Shown here piece by piece: positions 9,131 through 19,600 of a stretch of 64,000 nucleotides of DNA. Location of the stretch: contig OZ345358.1 of NCBI GenBank assembly GCA_977006965.1, positions 1,364,001 to 1,428,000 on the forward strand, written 5' to 3'. Below the pieces are notes generated by a model. That model ran no database searches and was not told the origin of the DNA. It saw only the letters and a program-made list of their open reading frames with translations. The translations under genes were made by a program, and so were the position numbers. Positions within the stretch are counted from its first letter, which is position 1. The number at the start of each line of letters is the position of its first letter. The DNA is from Phymatolithon calcareum. Taxonomy: Eukaryota; Rhodophyta; Florideophyceae; Hapalidiales.

Positions 9131-11902
9131 CTATGCGTGAGTGCTGCGTGAAGGTCTGCTGAGATGGGGCGGTCGGGGCAATCCCAGAAGCTGATGGAGA
9201 CCCACAGTGGCAATATTTGTCGCTCCGTTGGTGTCTCGGTCAATTGATTCGATAGAACAGCCTTTGCTCTCGCCTGTCGGGTTGTTCGTACAACGAAACA
9301 CACGGGAGCGGTGATTGCCTTGCAGAGTGTGTCCACACTCTTTGCAGCGTATAGATGTTCTGAATTCGTCGACCAGGACGACTGGACAGAGAAGCGAGAG
9401 CGCACGAAGAAGCCTCTTGCGCGGACAAGGACCGCGCGAACCATGACCAAACTCCGCATTACCGAAAAACAACACGCGCTTCCTCCGGTACAAATCTTGT
9501 TTGAGTTTCCGCTTTGCCGCACCGCGGCTCGTCGAAGTTCGCAACTCTTCATTTTCAGCTCCAAAGGCAAGAGTCTTTGCCATTTCTTGGATGTTTCGTG
9601 ATTTGGCGCGGAATCGAGCAAAGCGTTGGCGACGTCTGTTCTTGGAAAACAATTCGCGGCACATGACCGTCAATGTACTGTAGACAACGTTGGCGTATGC
9701 AGCACTTGCACCGGCACGCTTTAGCGACACTTGAGTAAAGTCGTTGAGCGCTGCTCGGTAGGCCTCATTTTCGTTGCGACGTGCAGCCTCGTTCTTCTCC
9801 GCGACACGCGCCAGCGACTCGAACCTGTAGGTCTTGTGGGAAACATACTTAGTTGATTTCTCGATGTCCTTCGCCTTCATCGCATCTTTGACTTCCTGTG
9901 TATTATGAAGCGATAGGTCCACTTCGGCTCTCACGGTGGTCCCTATCTTGACTTGTCCCGGGTCGAGGCCAATGACCTGGTAGGTTCCTTGAAATTCCGG
10001 CCGAATGGTAAGCGCGTTCTTAAACAGACCCTTCGTGTTCTGCGATATGTCGAAACGGCGCCGTATGGAGTGGTACCCTGTTTGATGCAGTTCACGCACA
10101 CCGGACGGAAGAGGCTCCTTGGGAGGCTGTCGGGTGGAATCAGCACTTGGTCGAGTGAGTTCCGTATGCTCCTTCTTCGTTATCGTCGCCAACAACACTT
10201 TCACTTGCAAACCATCGGAGGAAATGTTGCACACAAGCCAAGGAATGGGGCCGTGTTCGTTGTGTTTCTGCTCGGCGTACCGGGCGTCGTCGGGAACCCA
10301 GGAGTGTTGGACGCACAGTGGAATTCCTTGCCTTAAACATCTCTTCTGGCGTAGAAGTTTTCTTTTCTTCTTCTTCTTCCTCCTCCGATGTCGCGGGAGC
10401 TTTTTGAAAGCCTTGCGGTGCATTACTTTTCTCTTCTTGCCGTTAGCCCTCACAGGAGGAGGTCGGTAACGATCGATCTTGCGCTTTGAATGGAAGTCAA
10501 AAAATGGTGTCCACCACGTCCGACTCCCTACTGCTTTCAAATCTTCTTCCGAAATAACGCCGGGAGCGAGCTGACGTACGGATTCGTTGTCGTAGTGCAC
10601 AAATGCGTACTGCAATGAATACAAGGGGAGTAGAGTGAAAGGCTTGGGAAGTGAGTCAAGACCGGGGACTTTCTTCTCGTTGAATAGAGACTTTCTCGAC
10701 TCTTCCACCGCGGCTCTTAGCTCATGCACTTGTTGGTCTGTGATCGACTCCGCTGTATCGAACCACGGCGGAACGGGAACTTCCTTGAGCAGACTCCTTT
10801 GCGCGACGATCCTTTGCTTGTCGTACTTCCCATGAACGCTAGGGAAGTCAACATACGGCTGGGCACTGTCCACTTCGGAGCGCACTCGCGACGCTTCGTC
10901 GTACAAAGGACTTACTTCACGCCTGAAGTGATATAATACTCGGAGCTTTGAAATAGGGGATTGAAATTCCCTGACGTCATCAAAAAGCGCACGGAAAATC
11001 GGCATCATGTCGAAAAGACCATCTCTCCAGCTCGCGGTTGTGTTTCGGTGGCAAAATCGGTCAATGATTTCTGTCGCCCGGTCGGCTGTGCTGGCCATGG
11101 CGGCGTTGAATAGAGCTTCGGATGCTTTCTTCGTCATCTCGTGGAAGTTGTCTTGACCGCGATCATTCCAGAACCTCTGTTCGATGAAGCATTGAATATG
11201 CCGTCCTGATTGATCAAAATGGTCTTCTACATGCCGCTTATTAGCTGCTGACATGTTGCGCGAGAGGACACCGAGTGGTCGCTTGATACAATTCCGCATT
11301 TTCTCCAAGGTCTGGGGCCCGAGCCCGTGTTCTTCGTCTTCGTGGTGTCTGTGAACATAGTTCACCAAATGAGTCCTGACAGCAGCGTACTGTTCTAGAT
11401 CAAGAATACGCGGTTCGCTTTTCTTGTTCGGAGCACGCATCTTGTACGTTGCTAAGTGAAGAGCGATGTGCCGCAATACGCCGGCGTTGAATAAAATCCT
11501 TGAACCCGCAAACGAGACCGCAGGGTCATCCAAGAGCACGTTCAAGTACACTGACACCAAGTGTCTTAGAAGGCCGAGTACTTTAGCATTCGTGTGCAAG
11601 TTGTGAGTCAACTTGGCCTTGTCCAAGTTATTCTTGATGCACGCATCGACCGATGTCGTGACTGTGCGGACCTTGAATGATAACGTTTTGATTCGCTGGT
11701 TGGCTGCAAACTCTTTCAGCTCTTCTCGGACCTTCTTCGGGATAGCGGCCCCGTCGGACATGGCGGCAAGCCGACGGAACGGTTTCACAGCGCCATGAAG
11801 GATGGATGGTGGTGGCTTGGGGGTATGCAAGTGCTGTGGTACAACATCGAGTGGCGACAGAGGTTTAAAAGTACCACCAACCGAAAGCCATGTAGCATAC
11901 AA
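9131..11902 (-). CDS. Fanzor: eukaryotic TnpB-like RNA-guided nuclease
   Basis: A single 923-codon frame. An in-frame TGA lies about 45 bp upstream of the first ATG, so the start is well bounded (a second ATG is residue 48). The C-terminal third is a RuvC nuclease of the TnpB/Fanzor (OrfB) type. RuvC-I is GLDPGQVKIGTTV at 645-657 (D647). A glutamate follows in VVLVDEFRTS (841-850; E846), the relocated catalytic position described for Fanzors. A zinc ribbon uses C853, C856, C871 and C882. RuvC-III is DRDTNGATNI at 888-897 (D890). A very basic stretch at 486-520 looks like a nuclear localisation signal; the helical N-terminal ~450 residues would hold the DNA/RNA-recognition lobes. All catalytic and zinc residues are present and there is no stop or frameshift, so the gene looks functional. 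No transposase or terminal repeats were recognised next to it. Guide RNA not identified. Confidence 0.9.
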   Translation of the reverse strand: MYATWLSVGGTFKPLSPLDVVPQHLHTPKPPPSILHGAVKPFRRLAAMSDGAAIPKKVREELKEFAANQRIKTLSFKVRTVTTSVDACIKNNLDKAKLTHNLHTNAKVLGLLRHLVSVYLNVLLDDPAVSFAGSRILFNAGVLRHIALHLATYKMRAPNKKSEPRILDLEQYAAVRTHLVNYVHRHHEDEEHGLGPQTLEKMRNCIKRPLGVLSRNMSAANKRHVEDHFDQSGRHIQCFIEQRFWNDRGQDNFHEMTKKASEALFNAAMASTADRATEIIDRFCHRNTTASWRDGLFDMMPIFRALFDDVREFQSPISKLRVLYHFRREVSPLYDEASRVRSEVDSAQPYVDFPSVHGKYDKQRIVAQRSLLKEVPVPPWFDTAESITDQQVHELRAAVEESRKSLFNEKKVPGLDSLPKPFTLLPLYSLQYAFVHYDNESVRQLAPGVISEEDLKAVGSRTWWTPFFDFHSKRKIDRYRPPPVRANGKKRKVMHRKAFKKLPRHRRRKKKKKRKLLRQKRCLRQGIPLCVQHSWVPDDARYAEQKHNEHGPIPWLVCNISSDGLQVKVLLATITKKEHTELTRPSADSTRQPPKEPLPSGVRELHQTGYHSIRRRFDISQNTKGLFKNALTIRPEFQGTYQVIGLDPGQVKIGTTVRAEVDLSLHNTQEVKDAMKAKDIEKSTKYVSHKTYRFESLARVAEKNEAARRNENEAYRAALNDFTQVSLKRAGASAAYANVVYSTLTVMCRELFSKNRRRQRFARFRAKSRNIQEMAKTLAFGAENEELRTSTSRGAAKRKLKQDLYRRKRVLFFGNAEFGHGSRGPCPRKRLLRALSLLCPVVLVDEFRTSIRCKECGHTLQGNHRSRVFRCTNNPTGESKGCSIESIDRDTNGATNIATVGLHQLLGLPRPPHLSRPSRSTHA

Positions 11903-14900
11903 GACGAGGAGCTATTTTCGGAATCCACATGCTTTGCTCACCAAACGAAAGGCCCGGTCACAGCCTCTCAGGTTGCCAGATCCCATACGATATGCAGTAT
12001 ATCGCTCCGGTGCAGGGATATGGCGACTGAGCACCATGAATGAGACTCAGTTTCTTGTACAGCTCTTCGAATGAACAGATGGACGTATTTAGAAAGGGGA
12101 CGTTGGGTGCAAATAAATCGATCGGAATAGAGCGACGCAGCGCAAGTCTCGAGATGTGAAAGGACACCCGGAATAAAAGCTTCATAGAGAGGGCAGCCGC
12201 AACGGCATATGCGGAGAAGATAAGAGTGACTGCTTGCATCATAGTGGAAGGCGCTCAAAGTGTGCAGGTTAGAGTGATCGGATAGCGGTTTTCGACGCAC
12301 GTGCGAGGTGAAGTCAGTACAGTGTTGTTGATCACCATATGGGGATGAAGACAGGCGAGAGGGGTTTGTGCTTTGCGAAGGGGAACAGGTACAGACTTTA
12401 CAAATGATCATATGTGGCGAAAAATAGAATGTTTAAGCCGGGGAAAGTAAAAAGAGGGGGAGGAAAGCATATTTTCAGTGCATCAAAAAAATAAATAAAA
12501 CCCGTAGTTGTTTCTGCACACAAAATTATGAGGGAATTGATGTATATGCAAAATTAGTGAATTTTCACTAGTAAATTTAATGTACTCGTGTACACCTGTC
12601 CAGGTGTATTCGAGAACGGCACCCAATAAACGCTCACTGGTTACAGAGCGCAAAAGCACTTGACAGAGGGGCCTTCTTGAGAATGCTTTGGGATATTCAG
12701 GGATATTTTACAGAATACATGTATGCTGTAAAGAGTTGATCAAAAAAGCAAAGGAGAGTCCCTGTATGGATGCGATGAGATTTAGTTCCTCAGCCAGCAG
12801 CCCGCGAAATAAGCTGGATTAACTGCTCGCAAATGAGCAGATTAATCAAAATTATGACAATAATTGAGACAATCAGCAAAACTGTCAAAAGAAAGGTACG
12901 CGCTTTCTAAACAGGCTAAGGCATCAACCATGTCTTGCTATGTAGCACAGTCTTGTGATAGTAAGCTCAGAACTTAGAAAAATAATATGTCTGAAAAAGT
13001 ATGGTCCAAGCTGAATATCTCTTATGGCTTAGTCTTACTGATGTAACTGCCTTTTCAATATTGTCTGCCGATGCTCTGTTGACTTCCTGATCCGGCCCGA
13101 GGCACTGGGCTCGGGGAAATATGGGCATAGGAAATATAATAGAGATAGGTGCTGATATTGTAGCCGTTTTGACAAAGGAGATTCTCCAGTACGCTCTCTT
13201 TTTCACATAACCTTCTGTGGCGGCCTTACTGTAAGACTTTTTAAATAAAGCAGAAGCTTTTTGGAGTGTACAGAGTTTTAGCATATTTTGGTGCTAGGGT
13301 TGCTTGACGTTTTGGTCGACACCGGTCCTTTCCCGACTGATGATGGTTTAACTTCCTCAAGTATGACATGGCTGAAACGTCCTACACAGCATATCATTGC
13401 GGTACCTATGGCATTTTTGATATGCGCACATGGACGTGCTCTATGGTATCTACCCCCATGGACAAAAAACTGGGGGGTTTGGGTTGACCTCGTCTCCTCG
13501 ACGACGGCGCTAATTCTACGGCCAAGTGCATGGGGATTTTCTTATGTTGCGACACATATTTCTTTTTCCTCGTTGCGCGTACTTGATTGGCTTCGTTTTC
13601 GGGCACTGTTCCTCATTAAGGACACAACATGGAAAACCGTCTACTACTTTGCCACTATTTTCGAAATAACATTCCAAGCGAACCATATTTGGCTCTATGG
13701 AAATCATGGAACCACAGTTGCCGGTGTGTTCTCCTTTCTTCTGGTTTGTGCCATTTGCGAGAGAGAATCATCCAGCCGGAACCGACCTTGAAATCTGCGA
13801 TTCGCAAGGTGCTTAAGAACCTACCTCCCCATATTTTAATTCCCACTTTTATTTTTGTCAGTAAATTTTACTTTTCGTCAACCTCCGCGGAAAGTGGACT
13901 TTAGAATTCTGAATTGTTCTATGGTATTTACCGCAAAGCCAAGATATGCAGTCCTCGGTAATATTCTTGACTCTCTTAGAAAGAAAAATAGACTGCTAGT
14001 TAAAAATGAAGATTATACAGTAGATACATGAGTTACAAGACAAATGAGCGCAAAATGACCCGGATTTACCGAGTCTGCTAGTCAAATGTTGCTTTAATCT
14101 CGGCTTGGCTAGGTTGGTGAATTAAAGTTGGTTTTGATCAGTCGTTTTTATCGCGCGCACACCGCAACAAAAAACCGGTCAGAGAAGGGACACAGGCCCA
14201 GTTCTGACCGTACCGTATTTTGAGCATTAGCCTTGTTGTAGGTCCCGCAATTAGTGTCAGTACACGTGTACATGTCATGCACCAATATAGAGTCCCGTGC
14301 GCCAAAGGGCGAGGGGCACTGACTGCAAGAGCTCGCAACGAGGGCGGCGAATGCCCAACGTCGGACGCAATAGGGTCAGACAAAAAAAATTTTCCCGCCC
14401 GCCGCACCCTACAGTTGACAAGGAGAACCCCGTACATACAGGGCATGCCTGGTTCTAGGCAGCATCTGGGTTGAGCAAACTGGCGATTGCCAGAATTCGT
14501 CTGCTCTCTACGGATTGCTTACAGTACAGATCATCTGTAAGCACTCTCGGGGCTGTAAATGCTATACCCAACCCAGACGCCTCCTTCGACCACAATCAAA
14601 TGTGGGTGCACGGCAATAACGAGGATAAAAAAATAAAAGAACATACATTCCGCTGAAGTGCTGAGCTAGTGAGGTTTGCCTGAGAATAATCTGACATGAC
14701 CTTTGAATTAACCTAAAGCATTACAGATAGACGACGTGTCCCTAATACATTGGCTTTTTGCCTCCGTCCAATAAATCCCTCCGTTTTGATGATGTTCCCA
14801 CCATTATCGGCAATCAGGCTTCTTGGTCGCACTTCTGCGCCTCAGTCTTCGGCAATGAGCGCCATTGGACCTCAGACTGACAACCACTACTGTACCTGAG

Positions 14901-15894
14901 TCTATTTCTTTTCCTGTAGCCAGAGGTCATCTTGATAACTGCCGGACAGCTTTCGAACAGCTTTCGAACAACCCGATGGCAAGACTTTCTGCAGTACATC
15001 ATCTCCTCGCACGAAGAGCCCGATCCAGTATGCGCGAGCCAAATTTCCCGTTGGCGTGAAGCTGATCATTATCCCTCAGACGGTGCAGTAGCCCAGGATG
15101 CTTTCGCCCTTGTACATCAAGTATCCGTCGATTGCTCTGGACACCTGTGAAAACCTCCGTCGTCCCCGTTCGGTTTTCCGCTCTCACTTACGGCATTGTG
15201 TACCTCGAAACCTCTTTCCCTCCTGCATGGCGCGACTCGAGCTAATTTTGGCAATGTGATGCGAATTGTACGTTAACGTTCGCGCAGTCTGTTCTCATCG
15301 TGGTAACTTCACCTGCATTTCTGCAAGTAGTTTCCGACCCGCACAGTACGATTGCCGCGTAGTTTGACTCGCTTTGTTGCGCATCGACCTCAATTCGAAG
15401 ATGTCATACAAACGTGACCTCGAGCTTGGCACACATGCCGCGGTATTGCCCGATTCACCGCTTGCGCTTTGCCACGAAGCTGTGCAAATCAGCAGCGCAC
15501 CCTTGTGGATGGGAACAGCTGTCGCGTTCAAATCATTGTGCATTCCCTGTGCAAGGCGCCTTTGTTGGCAATCTTCGAGCCCAACTTTTTCCATCAAATT
15601 GCTTCTCCGATGTCTTTCCCGGCTGCACCACGACATTTTGCTACAGGTTTTTTTTGCTGTCCACACTCTACTGTTTTTCGCCGGATTGGTCCTTGTGAAT
15701 TTAGTCTTGCCAATTTCTTGCTTCCTCTCCGGCTATAAATTCCGTCGTTCAGGGTAATCGTACTTGCCAACATCCTCGAACACTTAATTTTCCAAGTTTC
15801 TTCTTTACGAAATTCTGGCGGGGAGCGAGCTCGATGTTTTTCTCAATGTACTGGCCTCCGCAGACGGCTCCAAGCCGCAGCGAAGCTCATCATG
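11903..15894. other. 4-kb intergenic stretch, no gene recognised
   Basis: Low-GC, with runs of A/T near 12.4-12.6 kb. One Trp- and Leu-rich frame (ATG at 13363 to 13791, plus strand) has hydrophobic stretches but no known motif and no support beyond openness. Short frames near 14.2-15.7 kb are equally unsupported. The first few hundred bases are the promoter side of the Fanzor gene and would be the place to look for its transcription start. Confidence 0.45.
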
Positions 15895-16083
15895 CGCCAC
15901 GACACAGTTTGCAAAGTCTGGAGCTTCCCTGGGGGCGAGTGGCAGCGAAAAAGCGGTATAAATGGCGCTCTGTCTCGATCGGAGCAGTAATATTGGCAGC
16001 AACCCCCACGTTGTGCCTGACCAATTCACCAGCGCAAGGGAGGGAAAGGGAAAACTCGCACACCATCCTCAAAACGCTCCATC
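15895..16083 (+). promoter_or_regulatory. promoter and leader of basic repeat gene A
   Basis: TATAAAT at 15957-15963 lies 127 bp before the ATG. The whole 189-bp block aligns without a gap to 24929-25117 in front of gene C, including CGGTATAAATGGCGCTCTG, the stretch after it, and ATCCTCAAAACGCTCCATC just before the ATG. Sequence further upstream is not shared, so the conserved block has a sharp left edge. This suggests that the two genes are expressed together or were duplicated with their promoter. Confidence 0.75.
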
Positions 16084-18834
16084 ATGACGGGGGGTCCGAA
16101 GAGCTTTTGTTCACACGTTGGGCTAGTAATTGCCCTCTTGCTGGTTAACACATGCCTGGTTCATGCCGGCTTCTTCGACTTTCTCACAGGCAATTCAGCC
16201 TCTATCGTGCCCGGAACCAAGTCTGTTACCGGCAGTAATAACGCTGCTGCAGTGCCAGCTACGAAGACGGATTCGTCTGTGGATATTGATACTGTCTCCC
16301 GACGTAAAGTTCATCGCTCTAAGTCGCACAGGAAGGGCAGCTCGTATGGATACCGTGGCCGCTCCAAGACCAACCGTCGTGGTCGCACGAAGACTGGTAG
16401 ACATCAATCAAGGAAACGTAGTGTTTCAAAAAGCCACCGTCGTCGCACAACCCATAAGCGTTCTACTTCTGTTTACCCGCCGCGCCATGGAAAACGCAGT
16501 CGCAAGGGCCGTAAGGGAGGTCGCAAGTTTGTCAAGCGAGGTGGTCACAGGGGCAGGAAAGGATACGACAATCATGGAAAACGTACCGGTCGCAAGGGCC
16601 GGAAGAGAAATGACAAGCGTCGTAAGCGAGTCGGTAGCAAGGGCCGTCATGGAGGTCGCAAGTACGGAAAACATGTTGGTCGCAAGGAAGGTCGGGGAGG
16701 TCGCAAGTTTGTGAAGCGAGGTGGTCGTAAGGGCCGTCATGGAGGTCGCAAGTACGGAGAACGTGTTGGTCGTAAGGGGGGTAAAGGAGGTCGCAAGTTT
16801 GTGAAGCGAGGCGGTGGTAAGGGCCGTCGTGGAGGTCGCAAGTACGGGAAACGTGTTGGTCGCAAGGGACGTAAAGGAGGTCGCAAGTACGGAAAACATG
16901 TTGGTCGCAAGGGACGTAAGGGAGGTCGCAAGTTTGTGAAGCAAGGCGGTCGTAATGGCCGCCATGGACGTCGCGTGCACAAAAAGCGAGTTGGTCGCAA
17001 GGGGCGTGAGGGAGTTCGCAAGTACGGAAAACATGTTGGTCGTAGGGGGCGTAAGGGAGGTCGCAAGTTTGTGAAGCGAGGTGGTCGTAAGGACCGTCAT
17101 GGAGGTCGCAAGTACGGAAATCGTGTTGGTCGCAAGGGACGTAAAGGAGGTCGCAAGTTTGTGAAGCGAGGTGGTGGTAAGGGCCGTCATGGAGGTCGCA
17201 AGTACGGGAAACGTGTTGGTCGCAAGGGGGGTAAAGGAGGTCGCAAGTACGGAAAACATGTTGGTCGCAAGGGACGTAAGGGAGGTCGCAAGTTTGTGAA
17301 GCGAGGTGGTCGTAAGGGTCGTCATGGAGGTCGCAAGTACGGAAAACGTGTTGGTCGCAAGGGGGTTAAAGGAGGTCGCAAGCTTGTGAAGCGAAGTGGT
17401 GGTAAGAGCCGTCATGGAGGTCGCCTGTACGGGAAACGTGTTGGTCGCAAGGGGGGTAAAAGAGGTCGCAAGTTTGTGAAGCGAGGTGGTGGTAAGGGCC
17501 GTCGTGGAGGTGGCAAGTACGGAAAACGTTTTGGTCGCAAGGGACGTAAGGGAGGTCGCAAGTTTGTGAAGCGAGGTGGTGGTAAGGGTCGTCATGGAGG
17601 TCGCAAGTACGGAAAACGTGTTGGTCGCAAGAAGGTTAAAGGAGGTCGCAAGTTTGTGAAGCGAGGGGGTCGTAAGGTCCGCTATGGAGGTCGCAAGTAC
17701 GGAAAACGTGTTGGTCGCAAGGGACGTAAGGGAGGTCGCAAATTTGTGAAGCGAGATGGTCGTAATGGCCGTCGTGGAGGTCGCAAGTTCGGAAAACATG
17801 TTGGTCGTAAGGGGGGTAAAGGAGGTCGCAAGTTTGTGAAGCGCGGTGGTCGTAATGGCCGCCATGGAGGTCGCAAGTACGGAAAACGTGTTGGTCGCAA
17901 GGGGGTTAAAGGAGGTCGCAAGTTTGTGAAGCGAGGTGGTCGTAAGGGTCGTCGTGGAGGTCGCAAGTACGGAAAACGTTTTGGTCGCAAGGGGGGTAAA
18001 AGAGGTCGCAAGTTTGTGAAGCGAGGGGGTCGTAAGGTCCGCTATGGAGGTCGCAAGTACGGGAAACGTTTTGGTCGCAAGGGGGGTAAAAGAGGTCGCA
18101 AATTTGTGAAGCGAGGTGGTCGTAATGGCCGTCATGGAGGTCGCAAGTACGGAAAACGTGTTGGTCGCAAGGGGGTTAAAGGAGGTCGCAAGTTTGTGAA
18201 GCGAGGTGGTCGTAAGGGTCGTCGTGGAGGTGGAAAGTACGGAAAACGTTTTGGTCGCAAGGGGGGTAAAAGAGGTCGCAAGTTTGTGAAGCGAGGGGGT
18301 CGTAAGGTCCGCTATGGAGGTCGCAAGTACGGGAAACGTTTTGGTCGCAAGGGGGGTAAAAGAGGTCGCAAGTTTGTGAAGCGAGGTGGTCGTAAGGGTC
18401 GTCATGGAGGTCGCAAGTACGGAAAGCGCGTTGGTCGCAAGGGGGGTCGCAAGGGACGAAAGGGAGGTCGCACGATTGTGAAGCGAGGTGGTCGTAATGG
18501 TCGTCATAGACTTGTCAAGTTCGGGAAGCACGGTGGCTCCAAGGGTCGGAAGCTACCAAAGAAGGTGTTTATCCAGAACCGGTACATGCCGTCCATGTGC
18601 AATTGCGATATAGAACACAATTATCGACGCGGTGAATGTTACTTCTACACTCAGCCTGGTTACAGTTACTGCGCTCGTCGTGACTGTGCGCCGAAGTACA
18701 CATGCACTGGACGCTACACAGGTATCACTTGCATTCTTCGCAGAGTGTGGAAGAAAGTTGTTCCTTATGGCACGAATATGTGCGAGACCAAGAAGACGGA
18801 GGGCTACATGTACGTCCCATACACGTCTCATTGA
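16084..18834 (+). CDS. secreted Arg/Gly/Lys repeat protein with C-terminal eight-Cys domain (family member A)
   Basis: 916 residues, no intron. Residues 1-28 form a signal peptide (hydrophobic VGLVIALLLVNTCLVHA, likely cut before GFFDF). A Ser/Lys/Arg-rich linker follows to ~135. Residues ~139-818 are a repeat array made of two alternating 15-residue units, GRKYGKRVGRKGRKG and GRKFVKRGGRKGRHG, in about 20 rounds. Residues 835-916 are a compact non-repetitive domain with eight Cys in the pattern C-x-C-x(10)-C-x(10)-C-x4-C-x5-C-x8-C-x16-C, ending MYVPYTSH. I know no named family with this architecture. The extreme positive charge plus secretion suggests binding to acidic wall polysaccharide (inference). 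A histone-like nuclear role is argued against by the signal peptide. A likely AATAAA lies at 18964-18969. Confidence 0.85.
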   Translation: MTGGPKSFCSHVGLVIALLLVNTCLVHAGFFDFLTGNSASIVPGTKSVTGSNNAAAVPATKTDSSVDIDTVSRRKVHRSKSHRKGSSYGYRGRSKTNRRGRTKTGRHQSRKRSVSKSHRRRTTHKRSTSVYPPRHGKRSRKGRKGGRKFVKRGGHRGRKGYDNHGKRTGRKGRKRNDKRRKRVGSKGRHGGRKYGKHVGRKEGRGGRKFVKRGGRKGRHGGRKYGERVGRKGGKGGRKFVKRGGGKGRRGGRKYGKRVGRKGRKGGRKYGKHVGRKGRKGGRKFVKQGGRNGRHGRRVHKKRVGRKGREGVRKYGKHVGRRGRKGGRKFVKRGGRKDRHGGRKYGNRVGRKGRKGGRKFVKRGGGKGRHGGRKYGKRVGRKGGKGGRKYGKHVGRKGRKGGRKFVKRGGRKGRHGGRKYGKRVGRKGVKGGRKLVKRSGGKSRHGGRLYGKRVGRKGGKRGRKFVKRGGGKGRRGGGKYGKRFGRKGRKGGRKFVKRGGGKGRHGGRKYGKRVGRKKVKGGRKFVKRGGRKVRYGGRKYGKRVGRKGRKGGRKFVKRDGRNGRRGGRKFGKHVGRKGGKGGRKFVKRGGRNGRHGGRKYGKRVGRKGVKGGRKFVKRGGRKGRRGGRKYGKRFGRKGGKRGRKFVKRGGRKVRYGGRKYGKRFGRKGGKRGRKFVKRGGRNGRHGGRKYGKRVGRKGVKGGRKFVKRGGRKGRRGGGKYGKRFGRKGGKRGRKFVKRGGRKVRYGGRKYGKRFGRKGGKRGRKFVKRGGRKGRHGGRKYGKRVGRKGGRKGRKGGRTIVKRGGRNGRHRLVKFGKHGGSKGRKLPKKVFIQNRYMPSMCNCDIEHNYRRGECYFYTQPGYSYCARRDCAPKYTCTGRYTGITCILRRVWKKVVPYGTNMCETKKTEGYMYVPYTSH
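16498..18540 (+). repeat. coding minisatellite, 45/90-bp units with 270-bp higher-order repeat
   Basis: The 90-bp unit (two 45-bp halves) keeps ggaggtcgcaag at a fixed phase. Near the 3' end a triple unit is duplicated as a 270-bp block: 17821-18090 and 18091-18360 are almost the same, including the variant codons for VRYGG and KRGRKF. This points to recent unequal exchange. Because the repeat lacks stop complements in two frames, long antisense frames appear across it; they are artefacts. Confidence 0.9.
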
Positions 18835-19335
18835 TCGAGAGGTAATGCATGATTATTTGTTCTTTGCAAATCGACAGACGACGAGTCATTAACCGGCTAC
18901 GCTTTGTCGACATTTCTCGAGGGACCAATTCAAGTACAGTAGTATCCAAATGGGTCGTTAAAGAATAAATTATCTACACTTTTTTTACAATGCTGGTGTG
19001 TTGTGGAGCTTTGTTTGTATCCGTCCGAGCCAGTTTCAAACAGTTCAGCGTTGAATCATTGGGGAAGCACCATCACATGAGTTGCCACTTTCAAGAACTC
19101 AAGTCAAGGGCGGCTCTAATTTGGTCGCCACTTACAGGAGCTCAACGCAAAATTGGAACAGCCACTGCCTCCGAAAAAGCTGTGGATACTCCTCAGCTTT
19201 GCGGTATGGTGAAAAAATTTCATGCACAGCATACTTCGGAAACTATCGCAATGAGAGAACTAATCATAGACGTCGATTCGACCTGAGGATCCTTTTCAGT
19301 AGCGCGACCAAAGCGGCACAGCGCCTGGACTAAGC
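18835..19335. other. 3' flank of gene A, nothing further seen
   Basis: Contains the probable polyadenylation signal at 18964-18969. No open frame longer than about 100 codons and no motif. Confidence 0.5.
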
Positions 19336-19600
19336 GAGCACTCGACAAGCCCCTAACCATGTTTCAGGCTGTGGACAAGTAAGGACTGCTCGCAACCTGA
19401 ATCACCGCGTGCTACAGTACAGGGGAGTAATTTTCCCTCTCGAGGTCCCGAAGGAGACCAGAGGTGGGTTTTTGTACCCCACTGAATCGTGCTACAGCAA
19501 CAAAAAAGAAACTCTTCCATAGACAGAATCCTGCCAAAAGCTCTTGGCACTAGGAAAGTTGCCCCAAGCGTCAGCAGATGCGTTGGTAACTTTTAAGTAA
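19336..19600 (+). repeat. dispersed repeat R1, copy 1
   Basis: Shares extended similarity with 24325-24590. Both contain gagcactcgac, ccatgtttcaggctgt, aagtaaggactgctcgca, gagaccagaggtgggttt, ctcttggcactaggaaagtt and cgtcagcagatgcgttgg. Partial copies on the other strand lie at 49400-49560 and 49757-49915. No coding content. The class (SINE, solo LTR or MITE) is not resolved. Confidence 0.75.

Noticed and set aside
13363-13791. Trp-rich hydrophobic frame as a membrane protein gene
   Set aside because: No motif, no promoter or paralogue support, low-complexity surroundings; kept only as a note in the intergenic entry.
16426-18531. 701-codon antisense frame (Thr/Ser/Leu-rich) across gene A
   Set aside because: Complement of the coding minisatellite; it lacks stops only because the repeat lacks the complementary triplets. 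No signal peptide, no family motif, and the sense strand has the conserved ends and promoter.
16498-18540. Regular direct repeats as a CRISPR array
   Set aside because: Units are contiguous and coding, without unique spacers, in eukaryotic DNA.
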